Assembly: GCA_019218445.1 (NCBI GenBank)
Contig: JAHUUM010000013.1
Location: forward strand, 1-63,723
Direction: 5' to 3'
Source: Weeksellaceae bacterium TAE3-ERU29
Lineage (GTDB): Bacteria; Bacteroidota; Bacteroidia; Flavobacteriales; Weeksellaceae
Length of the DNA: 63,723 nt
Shown here: positions 8,628 through 15,860 of the stretch, in pieces
How the letters are laid out: each line of letters begins with the position of its first letter
How positions within the stretch are numbered: position 1 is the stretch's first letter
Translations under genes and position numbers: made by a program
Notes under the pieces: model-generated
What the model was told of the DNA's origin: nothing
Database searches by the model: none
What the model saw: only the letters and a program-made list of their open reading frames with translations

Positions 8628-9208
8628 ACTGTTCTTTTTTTATTAATAAAATAAGATATAAAAGATAAAACCAAACTTGCTCCTAAGAAAAATGCACCTA
8701 TTCCCGGATAAGAATGAGCTCTAAAATTCAAAATATCTTTTGTTCCTAAAAATGGTGGTTGGAATCCCATAGGGTTTCCTTCGTCATCTGTAAACTTCAT
8801 GATCGCATGCGGGTCTAAATTATGTCCGTAATTATATTCCCAAATATAGAAATCTACCAAACCGGCAGTTGCCAATAATAACATCACGATTGCCCATCCC
8901 AAAAACCATTTTTTATTTTTGAAAAGCCCGATAAGGACACCGGCAATAGCCATTACAACTACTACAATCGGGAAAATGGTTAATTCCGGGATAGTTTCCG
9001 GTATCATATCCATTCCTACATAGTGATTCATTAAATTAATATTCTGAATATCATTTGGGTGATAATCCATAAACTTATGAATGTAAATATCCATTCCGAG
9101 CGGAATAGGATATTGTGGTGCTTCTAAGGTTATATTCCACAAAGGGAACATAAATAAGCCGAGCAAAAGCAATGCGGCAATAACCATTAATATTCTATGA
9201 ATTTTCAT
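8624..9208 (-). CDS. Membrane protein of the nosZ-nosL interval, unknown function
   Basis: About 194 residues with four predicted membrane spans: near the N-terminus, two in the middle (IFPIVVVVMAIAGVLIGL and the next), and one close to the end. A long extracytoplasmic loop has several His and Met residues (IYIHKFMDYHP, NHYVGMDMIPE). I recall similar proteins in other Bacteroidetes nos clusters, always between nosZ and nosL, but know no function; copper handling or electron transfer to NosZ would suit the position. The ATG at 9208 is preferred over one at 9253, because the longer version would place the 9227-9260 hairpin inside the gene and the hydrophobic N-terminus starts right after MKIHRIL. 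Confidence 0.8.
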   Translation of the reverse strand: MKIHRILMVIAALLLLGLFMFPLWNITLEAPQYPIPLGMDIYIHKFMDYHPNDIQNINLMNHYVGMDMIPETIPELTIFPIVVVVMAIAGVLIGLFKNKKWFLGWAIVMLLLATAGLVDFYIWEYNYGHNLDPHAIMKFTDDEGNPMGFQPPFLGTKDILNFRAHSYPGIGAFFLGASLVLSFISYFINKKRTV

Positions 9209-9226
9209 TTTGAATGTTTTTATTAA

Positions 9227-9260
9227 AAAAGGTACGGAAAACGCTTTTTCCATACCTTTT
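9227..9260 (-). terminator. Intrinsic terminator/attenuator inside the nos operon
   Basis: A 15-bp stem with one mismatch (9227-9241 with 9246-9260) and a 4-nt loop, beginning about 30 nt past the nosZ stop. On the minus strand it is followed by a T-rich run. Its location suggests partial termination after nosZ, giving more nosZ mRNA than accessory-gene mRNA. It may also protect the 3' end from exonucleases. Confidence 0.7.
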
Positions 9261-9291
9261 CTAAAATTAAAATTATGTTGAAAAAAGCTTA

Positions 9292-11274
9292 CTATTCATT
9301 TGAAGCATTCTCTCCTAAACTCCACGATAATTTTGTGTTGGAATTAGCCGGAGATACTCTTATGTATCCCTGCATTTCCTGGTGTAAAGCAGAACAGAAG
9401 TCTGTACAATAGAACGGCCATACCCCTACTCGTTTAGGCTCCCATAACAGCGTTTCTGTTTGTCCCGGCATTACTAATAACTCAGAATTATTAGCTCCTA
9501 TTACAGAGAATCCGTGTGGCACATCAAAGTCTTGTTCTAAGTTTGTAATATGGAAATATACTTTATCTCCTACTTTTATACCTTCTATATTATCCGGGCT
9601 AAAGTGACTTCTAATCATTGTCATATAAACATGTACTTCATTTCCGTTTCTTTCTACTCTTGCCTCGTTATCAGATTTTATTGTATGTTTATGTTTATTA
9701 TCTGCAAGATTAAAATATTTAAGAGATTTCTCCTGAATTACCTCTCTTGGAATCGCAGCTGCATAGTGAGGCTCTCCAATAGTAGGGAAATCACTTAACA
9801 ACACCATTTTATCTCCTGTAATATCATACAACTGAGCTGATTGTGTTAACTCCGGACCTGTAGGTAGATATCTATCTTTAGTAATTTTATTCATTGCCAA
9901 TAAATATTTTCCATAAGGTTTTCTTGAGTTACCTCCAGGAATCATTAAGTGTCCCGGTGAATAATAAGTAGGTTTTCTATCTACTACTTCCCAAGTTCCT
10001 AATTTCCATTTTACTACCTCAGATGAAATAAAGAATGTAGTATAAGCATTTCCTTTTCCGTCAAACTCTGTATGTAATGGTCCTAATCCCGGTTTCTTAA
10101 CTACTCCGGCTAAAACATCATCAAAATTTAAAATTGGAATTCCATAAGCTTCTCCTGCAAATTTCTTGTTTTTAATTGCATCTAACATTTTTTTGAATGA
10201 ATGCACGGTTAAATCAGCAGATAATTTACCATTCCCAATAATGTATTCTCCTGAAGGGTCTACATCACATCCATGAGGCGATTTTGGTGTAGGTAACAAA
10301 TATACCAATCCCGGTAAATTCCCATCTAAAACTTTTACTTCATTTTCCATTGTAGAAGTAGCCGTTTGTGTACTTTCATCAAAAACATTATGAGCATATT
10401 CTGCTTTTTCTGTACGATATTTCCCTTCTTTTATATACTCTTCTGCTTTTTTCCAGTTAACTGCCGCAATAAAATCTTTATCGTTTTGAGAGGCATTTAC
10501 CTCTAATAAAGTATGTGCTTCCTCTGTATTATAAGTAGTAAAGAACATCCATCCGTGAGAATCTCCACGTCCCGGATGAGCTAAGTCAAAGTCATAACCA
10601 GGTAAACGAATTTGGAAAGCAAGATTCATTCTTCCGCTTTCAGGGTCTACTTTAATAAAAGACATAGAACTTTTAAAGTTTCCTTTATACTCATTAATCG
10701 GCATATCTCTTTGAGGAATTGGAATACCAAATCGAGTATTTGCTACTACATATTCTGTATTTTCTGTTACAAAAGATGAACTGTGGTTTCCTGCACTAAA
10801 AGGAATTTCTAAAATCTCATCAGTTTCAAAAGTTGCTAAATTAACACGAGCAATACGAGGTGTATTATTCCCATTTATAAAAATCCATCTACCATCTAAT
10901 TCTCCATTAGTTTGAGAAATATCCGGATGGTGAGCATCATCCCAAGGAATAAATCCAAAAGAGGTATTTAACATCGGTTTTGTTTCCTCATTATACCCAT
11001 AAGCCTTTTCAGGGTCTTGAGAGAAAACAGGAATCACTTTTAATAATCTACCGGAAGGTAATCCGTAAACTGAAAGTTGCCCGCTAAATCCACCGGATAA
11101 AAATGCGTAAAACTCATCATGCTCTCCGGGTGCTACATACACTCTTTCTGCTGCATCTCCTGCAATAGCTCCTGTACTTCCAGACTTCTCATTTCTTGAC
11201 TGATTACAGCCAAAGAAAACCAAAAGTGAAAATACAGCCACTAAATGTGGAAATATTTTTATTGATTTTTTCAT
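9292..11274 (-). CDS. nosZ: Nitrous oxide reductase (Sec/lipoprotein, clade II type)
   Basis: NosZ reduces N2O to N2 in the periplasm or on its membrane face. In 660 residues it has a lipoprotein signal (lipobox VFFGC, Cys23) and no twin-arginine motif, which marks the Sec-dependent clade II. The seven-bladed propeller that holds the Cu-S centre shows DDAHHPD (residues 112-118), GNHSSS, HGCDVDPSG, GPLHTEF and GEPHYA, the expected histidine ligands. The C-terminal cupredoxin carries the CuA set CTDFCSALHQEM at about 623-634. The gene lies 23 bp after the cytochrome c gene and is followed by an attenuator-like hairpin. No NosR or NosX gene is visible, as is usual for this clade. Confidence 0.96.
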   Translation of the reverse strand: MKKSIKIFPHLVAVFSLLVFFGCNQSRNEKSGSTGAIAGDAAERVYVAPGEHDEFYAFLSGGFSGQLSVYGLPSGRLLKVIPVFSQDPEKAYGYNEETKPMLNTSFGFIPWDDAHHPDISQTNGELDGRWIFINGNNTPRIARVNLATFETDEILEIPFSAGNHSSSFVTENTEYVVANTRFGIPIPQRDMPINEYKGNFKSSMSFIKVDPESGRMNLAFQIRLPGYDFDLAHPGRGDSHGWMFFTTYNTEEAHTLLEVNASQNDKDFIAAVNWKKAEEYIKEGKYRTEKAEYAHNVFDESTQTATSTMENEVKVLDGNLPGLVYLLPTPKSPHGCDVDPSGEYIIGNGKLSADLTVHSFKKMLDAIKNKKFAGEAYGIPILNFDDVLAGVVKKPGLGPLHTEFDGKGNAYTTFFISSEVVKWKLGTWEVVDRKPTYYSPGHLMIPGGNSRKPYGKYLLAMNKITKDRYLPTGPELTQSAQLYDITGDKMVLLSDFPTIGEPHYAAAIPREVIQEKSLKYFNLADNKHKHTIKSDNEARVERNGNEVHVYMTMIRSHFSPDNIEGIKVGDKVYFHITNLEQDFDVPHGFSVIGANNSELLVMPGQTETLLWEPKRVGVWPFYCTDFCSALHQEMQGYIRVSPANSNTKLSWSLGENASNE

Positions 11275-11297
11275 AATATTGTATTTTATAATTAGTA

Positions 11298-11771
11298 TTA
11301 GTTTATCGTTCTAAAATATTCTAAAACTTGTCGAGCTTCCTCTTCTGTCAGGTTTTGATTTGCCATAGGTGCTCCATTCGCCTCCATTAACAATTCTTGA
11401 GCAATAGGATCTTTCTGTGTCATCTCCACCGGATTAAGAATCATATTCATCACCCATTCCGGCGTTCTTCTTTGCAAAATATCTTTTGGTGCCGGTCCTA
11501 TAAATTTTTCTGTCGGCTTATGACAAGCAGTACATTTTGCTTCATATATCTCTTGTCCTTTTGCTGCCATTTCAGGATCTATCTCTTCAGGTAAATCAAC
11601 TTCTTTCACAGGTCCTATCCCTTTATTTTGCATAGGGTCATCACTCACGACTACCTCTTCTTCTACTGTAGGTGCAGTATTATTAACTTCATCTGTTGTA
11701 GTATTATCTTTTTTACCACAACTTGTAATTAACAATCCCATAACTGCACATAACATAATCACTCTTTTCAT
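11298..11771 (-). CDS. Lipoprotein monoheme cytochrome c
   Basis: A 157-residue exported cytochrome. A lipoprotein signal (lipobox LITSC near residue 18) is followed by an acidic linker of about 50 residues, then a class I cytochrome c domain with one heme site CTACH near residue 84 and a likely axial Met in GAPMANQNL. It is the first structural gene of the nos operon, directly before nosZ, and is the probable electron donor to the CuA centre. Tethering both proteins by lipid would keep them close at the membrane. The donor role is inferred from context. Confidence 0.88.
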   Translation of the reverse strand: MKRVIMLCAVMGLLITSCGKKDNTTTDEVNNTAPTVEEEVVVSDDPMQNKGIGPVKEVDLPEEIDPEMAAKGQEIYEAKCTACHKPTEKFIGPAPKDILQRRTPEWVMNMILNPVEMTQKDPIAQELLMEANGAPMANQNLTEEEARQVLEYFRTIN

Positions 11772-11796
11772 AACTGCTCTTTTTGTTTAACACAAA

Positions 11797-11804
11797 CAAA
11801 GATA
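11797..11804 (-). promoter_or_regulatory. TAnnTTTG -7 box of the nos operon
   Basis: On the minus strand TATCTTTG lies 25 bp before the cytochrome c ATG, predicting a start near 11791. No -33 TTG is visible, consistent with a promoter that depends on an activator. Confidence 0.6.
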
Positions 11805-11826
11805 ATATTGAAAAGGTTATTTTTTT

Positions 11827-11842
11827 ATGAGGCTAATCACAT
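11827..11842. promoter_or_regulatory. Candidate Crp/Fnr operator upstream of the nos promoter
   Basis: ATGAGGCTAATCACAT is an imperfect dyad (ATGnG-6-CnCAT) centred about 43 bp upstream of the predicted nos start. That is the class II activator position for Crp/Fnr proteins, and such a regulator gene lies just upstream. The symmetry is partial, so this is a hypothesis. Confidence 0.35.
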
Positions 11843-11918
11843 ATGAAATATTATTATGAATAATTTTATAGTATAATTTTTATTTATACTTAAAATAAAA
11901 GTAATTTTTTGAGAAAAA

Positions 11919-12497
11919 TTAAAAGTATACTTTTCTGTTTTTTATAGATAATGTACCCTTGCTCTCTAAAGATTTAATAGTCCTGATAACGGTTTCTACT
12001 CTAAGGGCTGTAAGATTTGCGATCTGCTGACGAGTTAATTGAATTCTTTCCGGAATTTCTTTTGTTTTCAACAATCTAAAAAGAGTTAAAATTCTATGTT
12101 CCGGATTATACAAAGAAATCTCTGTTGCCATTTTTGACTTAAAGTAAAGGAGTTCACTCAGCTTTTTATTAAGTTCAAAACTATATTTGGGATATTCCTG
12201 TAATATTTTAAAAAATACTTTTTTAGGTAATCTATAAACTTCGGAATCTTCATAAGCTTTAGCCGTAGAAGGATAAGTTTTTCCTATAAATAATGGAGGC
12301 TCTCCAAACCCATCATTCTCACTAAATACACCTTGTGTAAACTCTTTTCCTTCCTCATTCATTACTGTCATATAAACCTTTCCGGTTTTTATTTGATAGT
12401 AATAATTGGCTCTCTCCGATTCTTGAAAAATTATTTCACCTTTTGCGTAATTAATAAGTTCTACATTAAAATTTAATAAAATATCAGTAGAAATCAT
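11919..12497 (-). CDS. Crp/Fnr family transcriptional regulator
   Basis: A 192-residue regulator with an N-terminal cyclic-nucleotide-binding-like beta roll (about 15-115), a dimerization helix and a C-terminal winged helix (LTRQQIANLTALRVETVIRT near residue 150). There is not a single cysteine, so it cannot hold the Fe-S cluster of true FNR. It is more like DNR/NnrR-type or other Crp relatives that sense NO through heme or other signals. It sits 147 bp upstream of the nos operon in the same direction and is the likely regulator. The signal is unknown. Confidence 0.87.
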   Translation of the reverse strand: MISTDILLNFNVELINYAKGEIIFQESERANYYYQIKTGKVYMTVMNEEGKEFTQGVFSENDGFGEPPLFIGKTYPSTAKAYEDSEVYRLPKKVFFKILQEYPKYSFELNKKLSELLYFKSKMATEISLYNPEHRILTLFRLLKTKEIPERIQLTRQQIANLTALRVETVIRTIKSLESKGTLSIKNRKVYF

Positions 12498-12624
12498 AAA
12501 AATTATTATATTTATAAAGCTACAAAGAATAGATGACTTCTACAAATGGCTTAGATAAATAATATTAGGTTTTAAATAATTTAGTTTTTCATGAATCTTT
12601 ACTGCCTCTGCTAAATAAAAGCCT

Positions 12625-14805
12625 TTAAAAGAAATATCGCCATAATTCTGCTACAATAAAACAGACTATAATACCATAAATCACGGGAAGAATTGTTGCT
12701 ATAAATGTCCATCTTTTACTTCCTGTTTCTTTATAAATTGTATAGATTGTCGTACTACACGGATTGTGCAATAAGCTAAATAACATTAAATTCACTGCTG
12801 TAAGGGTAGTCCACCCTGCAGCGTTTAAAATAGAATAGACTTCTGAATCTGCCCCTTCAAACATTACCCCTGTACCGGCACCTATAGAAGTTGTTCCCAA
12901 TGCTATAGTTGTGAGCATAAGTATCGTAGGAATAACAATTTCATTTGCAGGAATAGCAACAATATATGCCAATAAAATCACTCCGTTTAAGCCGATTAAA
13001 AGCCCAAAAGGATCTAATCCCTGAATTGCCCACAAAGCAATACTTTGTCCTGCAATATCAATATTGGAAATTAGCCAAATTACAGCCCCGGCAGGTGCAG
13101 CAAAAACAATGGCTCTCCATAATACGATTAAAGTTCGGTCGATTAAAGAAGTATAAACTGTTTGCCAAAATTTAGGCGGACGGTAGGGCGGCAACTCTAA
13201 AATAAAAAATGATGCTTCTCCCTTTAACAAAGTCTTCGATAAAAGCCAAGATGTAAAAAATGTAAAAACAATCCCCAAAACAGCAATGCCTATAACGGCT
13301 AACATAGAAATAGTTCCTGACCATTGTTGGGGTACTAATACGCCTAAAAAAATAGTGGCTATAAGTATTTGTGTAGGCCATCTACCATTACATAAAGCAA
13401 AATTATTGGTTATAATAGCAATTAATTTTTCTCTCGGGCTGCTAATAATTCTTGTTGCAACTACTCCGGCGGCATTACAACCAAACCCCATACTCATAGT
13501 TAAAGCTTGTTTCCCGTGAGCTCCTGCTTTTTTGAAAATTCTATCTAAATTGAAAGCAACTCTGGGTAAATATCCAAAATCTTCTAATAATGTAAATAAC
13601 GGAAAGAAGATTGCCATTGGTGGTAACATTACAGAAATAACCCAAGCTGTTGCCAAATAAACTCCATCAATTAAAAAACCGCTTAACCACCAAGGAAAAT
13701 TTAATGATGCAGCTCCATTTTTTAAAAAAGGATAAATATTATCCAACAATAAATTAGATAACATTTCAGAAGGATAATTTGCTCCCGTAATCGTTAGCCA
13801 AAGGACTAAACCTAATAATAACAGCATAATGGGGAATCCCCAGATTTTATGAGTTACGATATTATCTATGGCTCTTTCTAAACGGAAAGCACGTTGTGAA
13901 CCATTAATAGAAACTGAATCTTCTACAATTTTGCTTGATTTTGCATAAATTGCTTCTACAATATTAGTTCGATAATTGATTCCTAATTCCTGTTTAAATG
14001 TATCAGCTTTTACTAAAATATCTTTTATATTTTCCCGATTGATTAAAGGCGAAAGTTGGCTTTCTTGCATAGCGGAAATAATAGTAGAATCGTCTTCTAT
14101 TAAACGCATTGCCAACCAATTTGTATTTGGCAAATTCGGATCAATAGCAGATAAATCCTCAGCAATTTCTTTTGTTGCTTTTCCTGTTGCCTCCGGAATT
14201 GGTATTGGAGTACGCTTAGGTAATTTAATTTCTCCGGAAACCACTTGATGAATTGCTGAAAGCAAATCCGCAATACCTTCTTTAGACCTTGCACTGGTAG
14301 CCACAACCGGAATACCCAAATCACGAGATAATGTACGCGTGTCAATTTCTATATTGTGTCTACGAGCCTCATCCATAAGATTTAGACATAAAACCACTTT
14401 ATTAGTGATTTCCATAATTTGCAAAACAAGACTTAAATTTCTTTGCAAACGACTTGCATCTACTACCACAACGGTAATATCAGGTTTACCAAATAACACA
14501 TAATCACGTGCAACTTCCTCATCATCAGAAGTGGACAAAAGTGAATAAGTTCCGGGTAAATCTACAATTTTGAATTTATTTTTTTTATAAGAAAAGCTTC
14601 CTTCTGCTCTAACAACTGTTTTTCCCGGCCAGTTCCCTGTATGTTGTTTAAGCCCGGTTAAAGCATTAAAAACAGTACTTTTCCCTGTGTTAGGATTTCC
14701 TGCAAGCGCTATAGTATAATCATAATTACCGGAAAATTCTCCTAATTTTTTAAGCTCAACAGAAGAGTTTAATTCACAGACATCACAAGCCGAATTTGTT
14801 TTCAT
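12625..14805 (-). CDS. feoB: Ferrous iron transport protein B
   Basis: FeoB is the inner-membrane Fe(II) transporter with a cytosolic G domain. In 726 residues it shows G1 GNPNTGKST near residue 37, G3 DLPGTYSL, G4 NLMD and G5 SARSKEG, then a helical spacer and a membrane domain with the gate motifs (MSMGFGCNAAGVVATR, NNFALCNGRWPTQ). A short N-terminal extension carries a CDVCEL pair of cysteines before the G domain, which could bind metal. It is four bases after feoA. Full length with no visible defects. Confidence 0.95.
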   Translation of the reverse strand: MKTNSACDVCELNSSVELKKLGEFSGNYDYTIALAGNPNTGKSTVFNALTGLKQHTGNWPGKTVVRAEGSFSYKKNKFKIVDLPGTYSLLSTSDDEEVARDYVLFGKPDITVVVVDASRLQRNLSLVLQIMEITNKVVLCLNLMDEARRHNIEIDTRTLSRDLGIPVVATSARSKEGIADLLSAIHQVVSGEIKLPKRTPIPIPEATGKATKEIAEDLSAIDPNLPNTNWLAMRLIEDDSTIISAMQESQLSPLINRENIKDILVKADTFKQELGINYRTNIVEAIYAKSSKIVEDSVSINGSQRAFRLERAIDNIVTHKIWGFPIMLLLLGLVLWLTITGANYPSEMLSNLLLDNIYPFLKNGAASLNFPWWLSGFLIDGVYLATAWVISVMLPPMAIFFPLFTLLEDFGYLPRVAFNLDRIFKKAGAHGKQALTMSMGFGCNAAGVVATRIISSPREKLIAIITNNFALCNGRWPTQILIATIFLGVLVPQQWSGTISMLAVIGIAVLGIVFTFFTSWLLSKTLLKGEASFFILELPPYRPPKFWQTVYTSLIDRTLIVLWRAIVFAAPAGAVIWLISNIDIAGQSIALWAIQGLDPFGLLIGLNGVILLAYIVAIPANEIVIPTILMLTTIALGTTSIGAGTGVMFEGADSEVYSILNAAGWTTLTAVNLMLFSLLHNPCSTTIYTIYKETGSKRWTFIATILPVIYGIIVCFIVAELWRYFF

Positions 14806-14808
14806 AAA

Positions 14809-15054
14809 CTATTCTTTAATTTCAATCAATATGTTAGATGCGTCTTCTTTTCTAAGAGAAATTAGAGTATTATGGATATTGTAAGCTATAGGATTATTAA
14901 GCGGACTCACACTTTGTATTGTAACTTCCACTTTTTTTACAAAGCCTAAATCTAATAATCGTTGTCGCATATCCTCTTTACAGTTTTCTGATATGCCTTT
15001 AATAATAGCCATTTTTCCTTTTTGTAAGTCAGCCAAAGTTAACTCTGATTCCAT
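14809..15054 (-). CDS. feoA: Ferrous iron transport accessory protein A
   Basis: An 81-residue SH3-like FeoA protein: LADLQKGKMAIIKGI, then RLLDLGFVKKVEVTI and a C-terminal IHNTLISLRKEDASNI, all typical of the family. It works with FeoB in Fe(II) uptake at the cytoplasmic face. It is the first gene of the feoAB operon and has its own promoter box upstream. Confidence 0.92.
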   Translation of the reverse strand: MESELTLADLQKGKMAIIKGISENCKEDMRQRLLDLGFVKKVEVTIQSVSPLNNPIAYNIHNTLISLRKEDASNILIEIKE

Positions 15055-15090
15055 AATTGCTAAATCTACTTAATAGAGAAGTTCGTCCTA

Positions 15091-15098
15091 CAAAATTA
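15091..15098 (-). promoter_or_regulatory. TAnnTTTG -7 box of feoAB
   Basis: On the minus strand TAATTTTG lies about 36 bp before the feoA ATG. I could not recognise a convincing Fur box in the AT-rich divergent region 15055-15234. Confidence 0.5.
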
Positions 15099-15234
15099 TA
15101 AAATTAGTATAAGCTAATAATATTTAATTATCAAAATAGATTAATTCTAAATTCGAAAATTCATAATGTTACAGTTTATAAATTAGCAAAAATAAAATAC
15201 TTTTATATTAAATAATTCAACTAAAAACAGCAAA

Positions 15235-15783
15235 ATGAAAAAACAAACTACAGCTATTATTTTAGTAGATATGCTTAATGACTTTATCACTGGCTCTCTT
15301 AAATGCGAACGAGCCCAAAAAATTATCCATCCTAATAAATTATTGATAGAAGAAGCTAGAAAAAAAGGAGTTTATGTTATTTTCTCTAATGATGCTCATT
15401 TAAAAGGAGTAGATAAAGAACTGGAGTTTTGGGGAGATCATGCTATAGTAGGAACAAAAGGAGCTGAAGTAATACCTGAATTAACCCCACAAAAAAGTGA
15501 CTTCATTATTCCTAAAAGAAGGTATAGCGGTTTTTTTCAAACAGACTTAAAGTTATTATTAGATGAGTTAGAAGTAGAACATGTTATTATTACCGGCTTA
15601 CACACACATATGTGCGTAAGACATACTACAGCTGATGCTTTTTATTGGAATTATTCCATTTCTATTCCTAAAGATGCGACTGATGCTTTTACTCAAGAAG
15701 ATTATGAATATGGATTAACTTATCTTGAAGAGGTTTATGGTGCCAAAATAACTACTGTAGAAGATTTAATAAAAGAATTTTAA
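15235..15783 (+). CDS. Isochorismatase-family cysteine hydrolase
   Basis: A 182-residue member of the isochorismatase/nicotinamidase-like superfamily. The catalytic triad can be read: Asp in ILVDMLNDF near residue 12, Lys in FIIPKRRYSGF near residue 94, and Cys in GLHTHMCVRHTTADA near residue 127, preceded by the usual cis-peptide segment. The protein is soluble and cytoplasmic. The family includes nicotinamidases, carbamoylsarcosine amidases and others. The nicotinamidase zinc motif (DxHxxxH) is not evident, so the substrate stays open. It is single-gene, divergent from feoA, and ends at a shared terminator. Confidence 0.85.
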   Translation: MKKQTTAIILVDMLNDFITGSLKCERAQKIIHPNKLLIEEARKKGVYVIFSNDAHLKGVDKELEFWGDHAIVGTKGAEVIPELTPQKSDFIIPKRRYSGFFQTDLKLLLDELEVEHVIITGLHTHMCVRHTTADAFYWNYSISIPKDATDAFTQEDYEYGLTYLEEVYGAKITTVEDLIKEF

Positions 15784-15786
15784 TAA

Positions 15787-15823
15787 AAAGAAACCGTATC
15801 AAACTCATTGATACGATTTCTTT
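15787..15823. terminator. Bidirectional intrinsic terminator
   Basis: A 16-bp stem with one mismatch (15787-15802 with 15808-15823), 5-nt loop and T-rich flanks, between the convergent isochorismatase gene and metG. Confidence 0.85.
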
Positions 15824-15860
15824 ATTTTTAAGTCTTAACAACCCTGATAAAAGCTCTGAT

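Noticed and set aside
9209-9253. Longer start of the nosZ-nosL membrane protein
   Set aside because: It would place the terminator-like hairpin inside the coding region; the signal-like hydrophobic N-terminus starts at the shorter ATG.
11780-11918. Full -33 element for the nos promoter
   Set aside because: No TTG at the expected distance from the -7 box was found.
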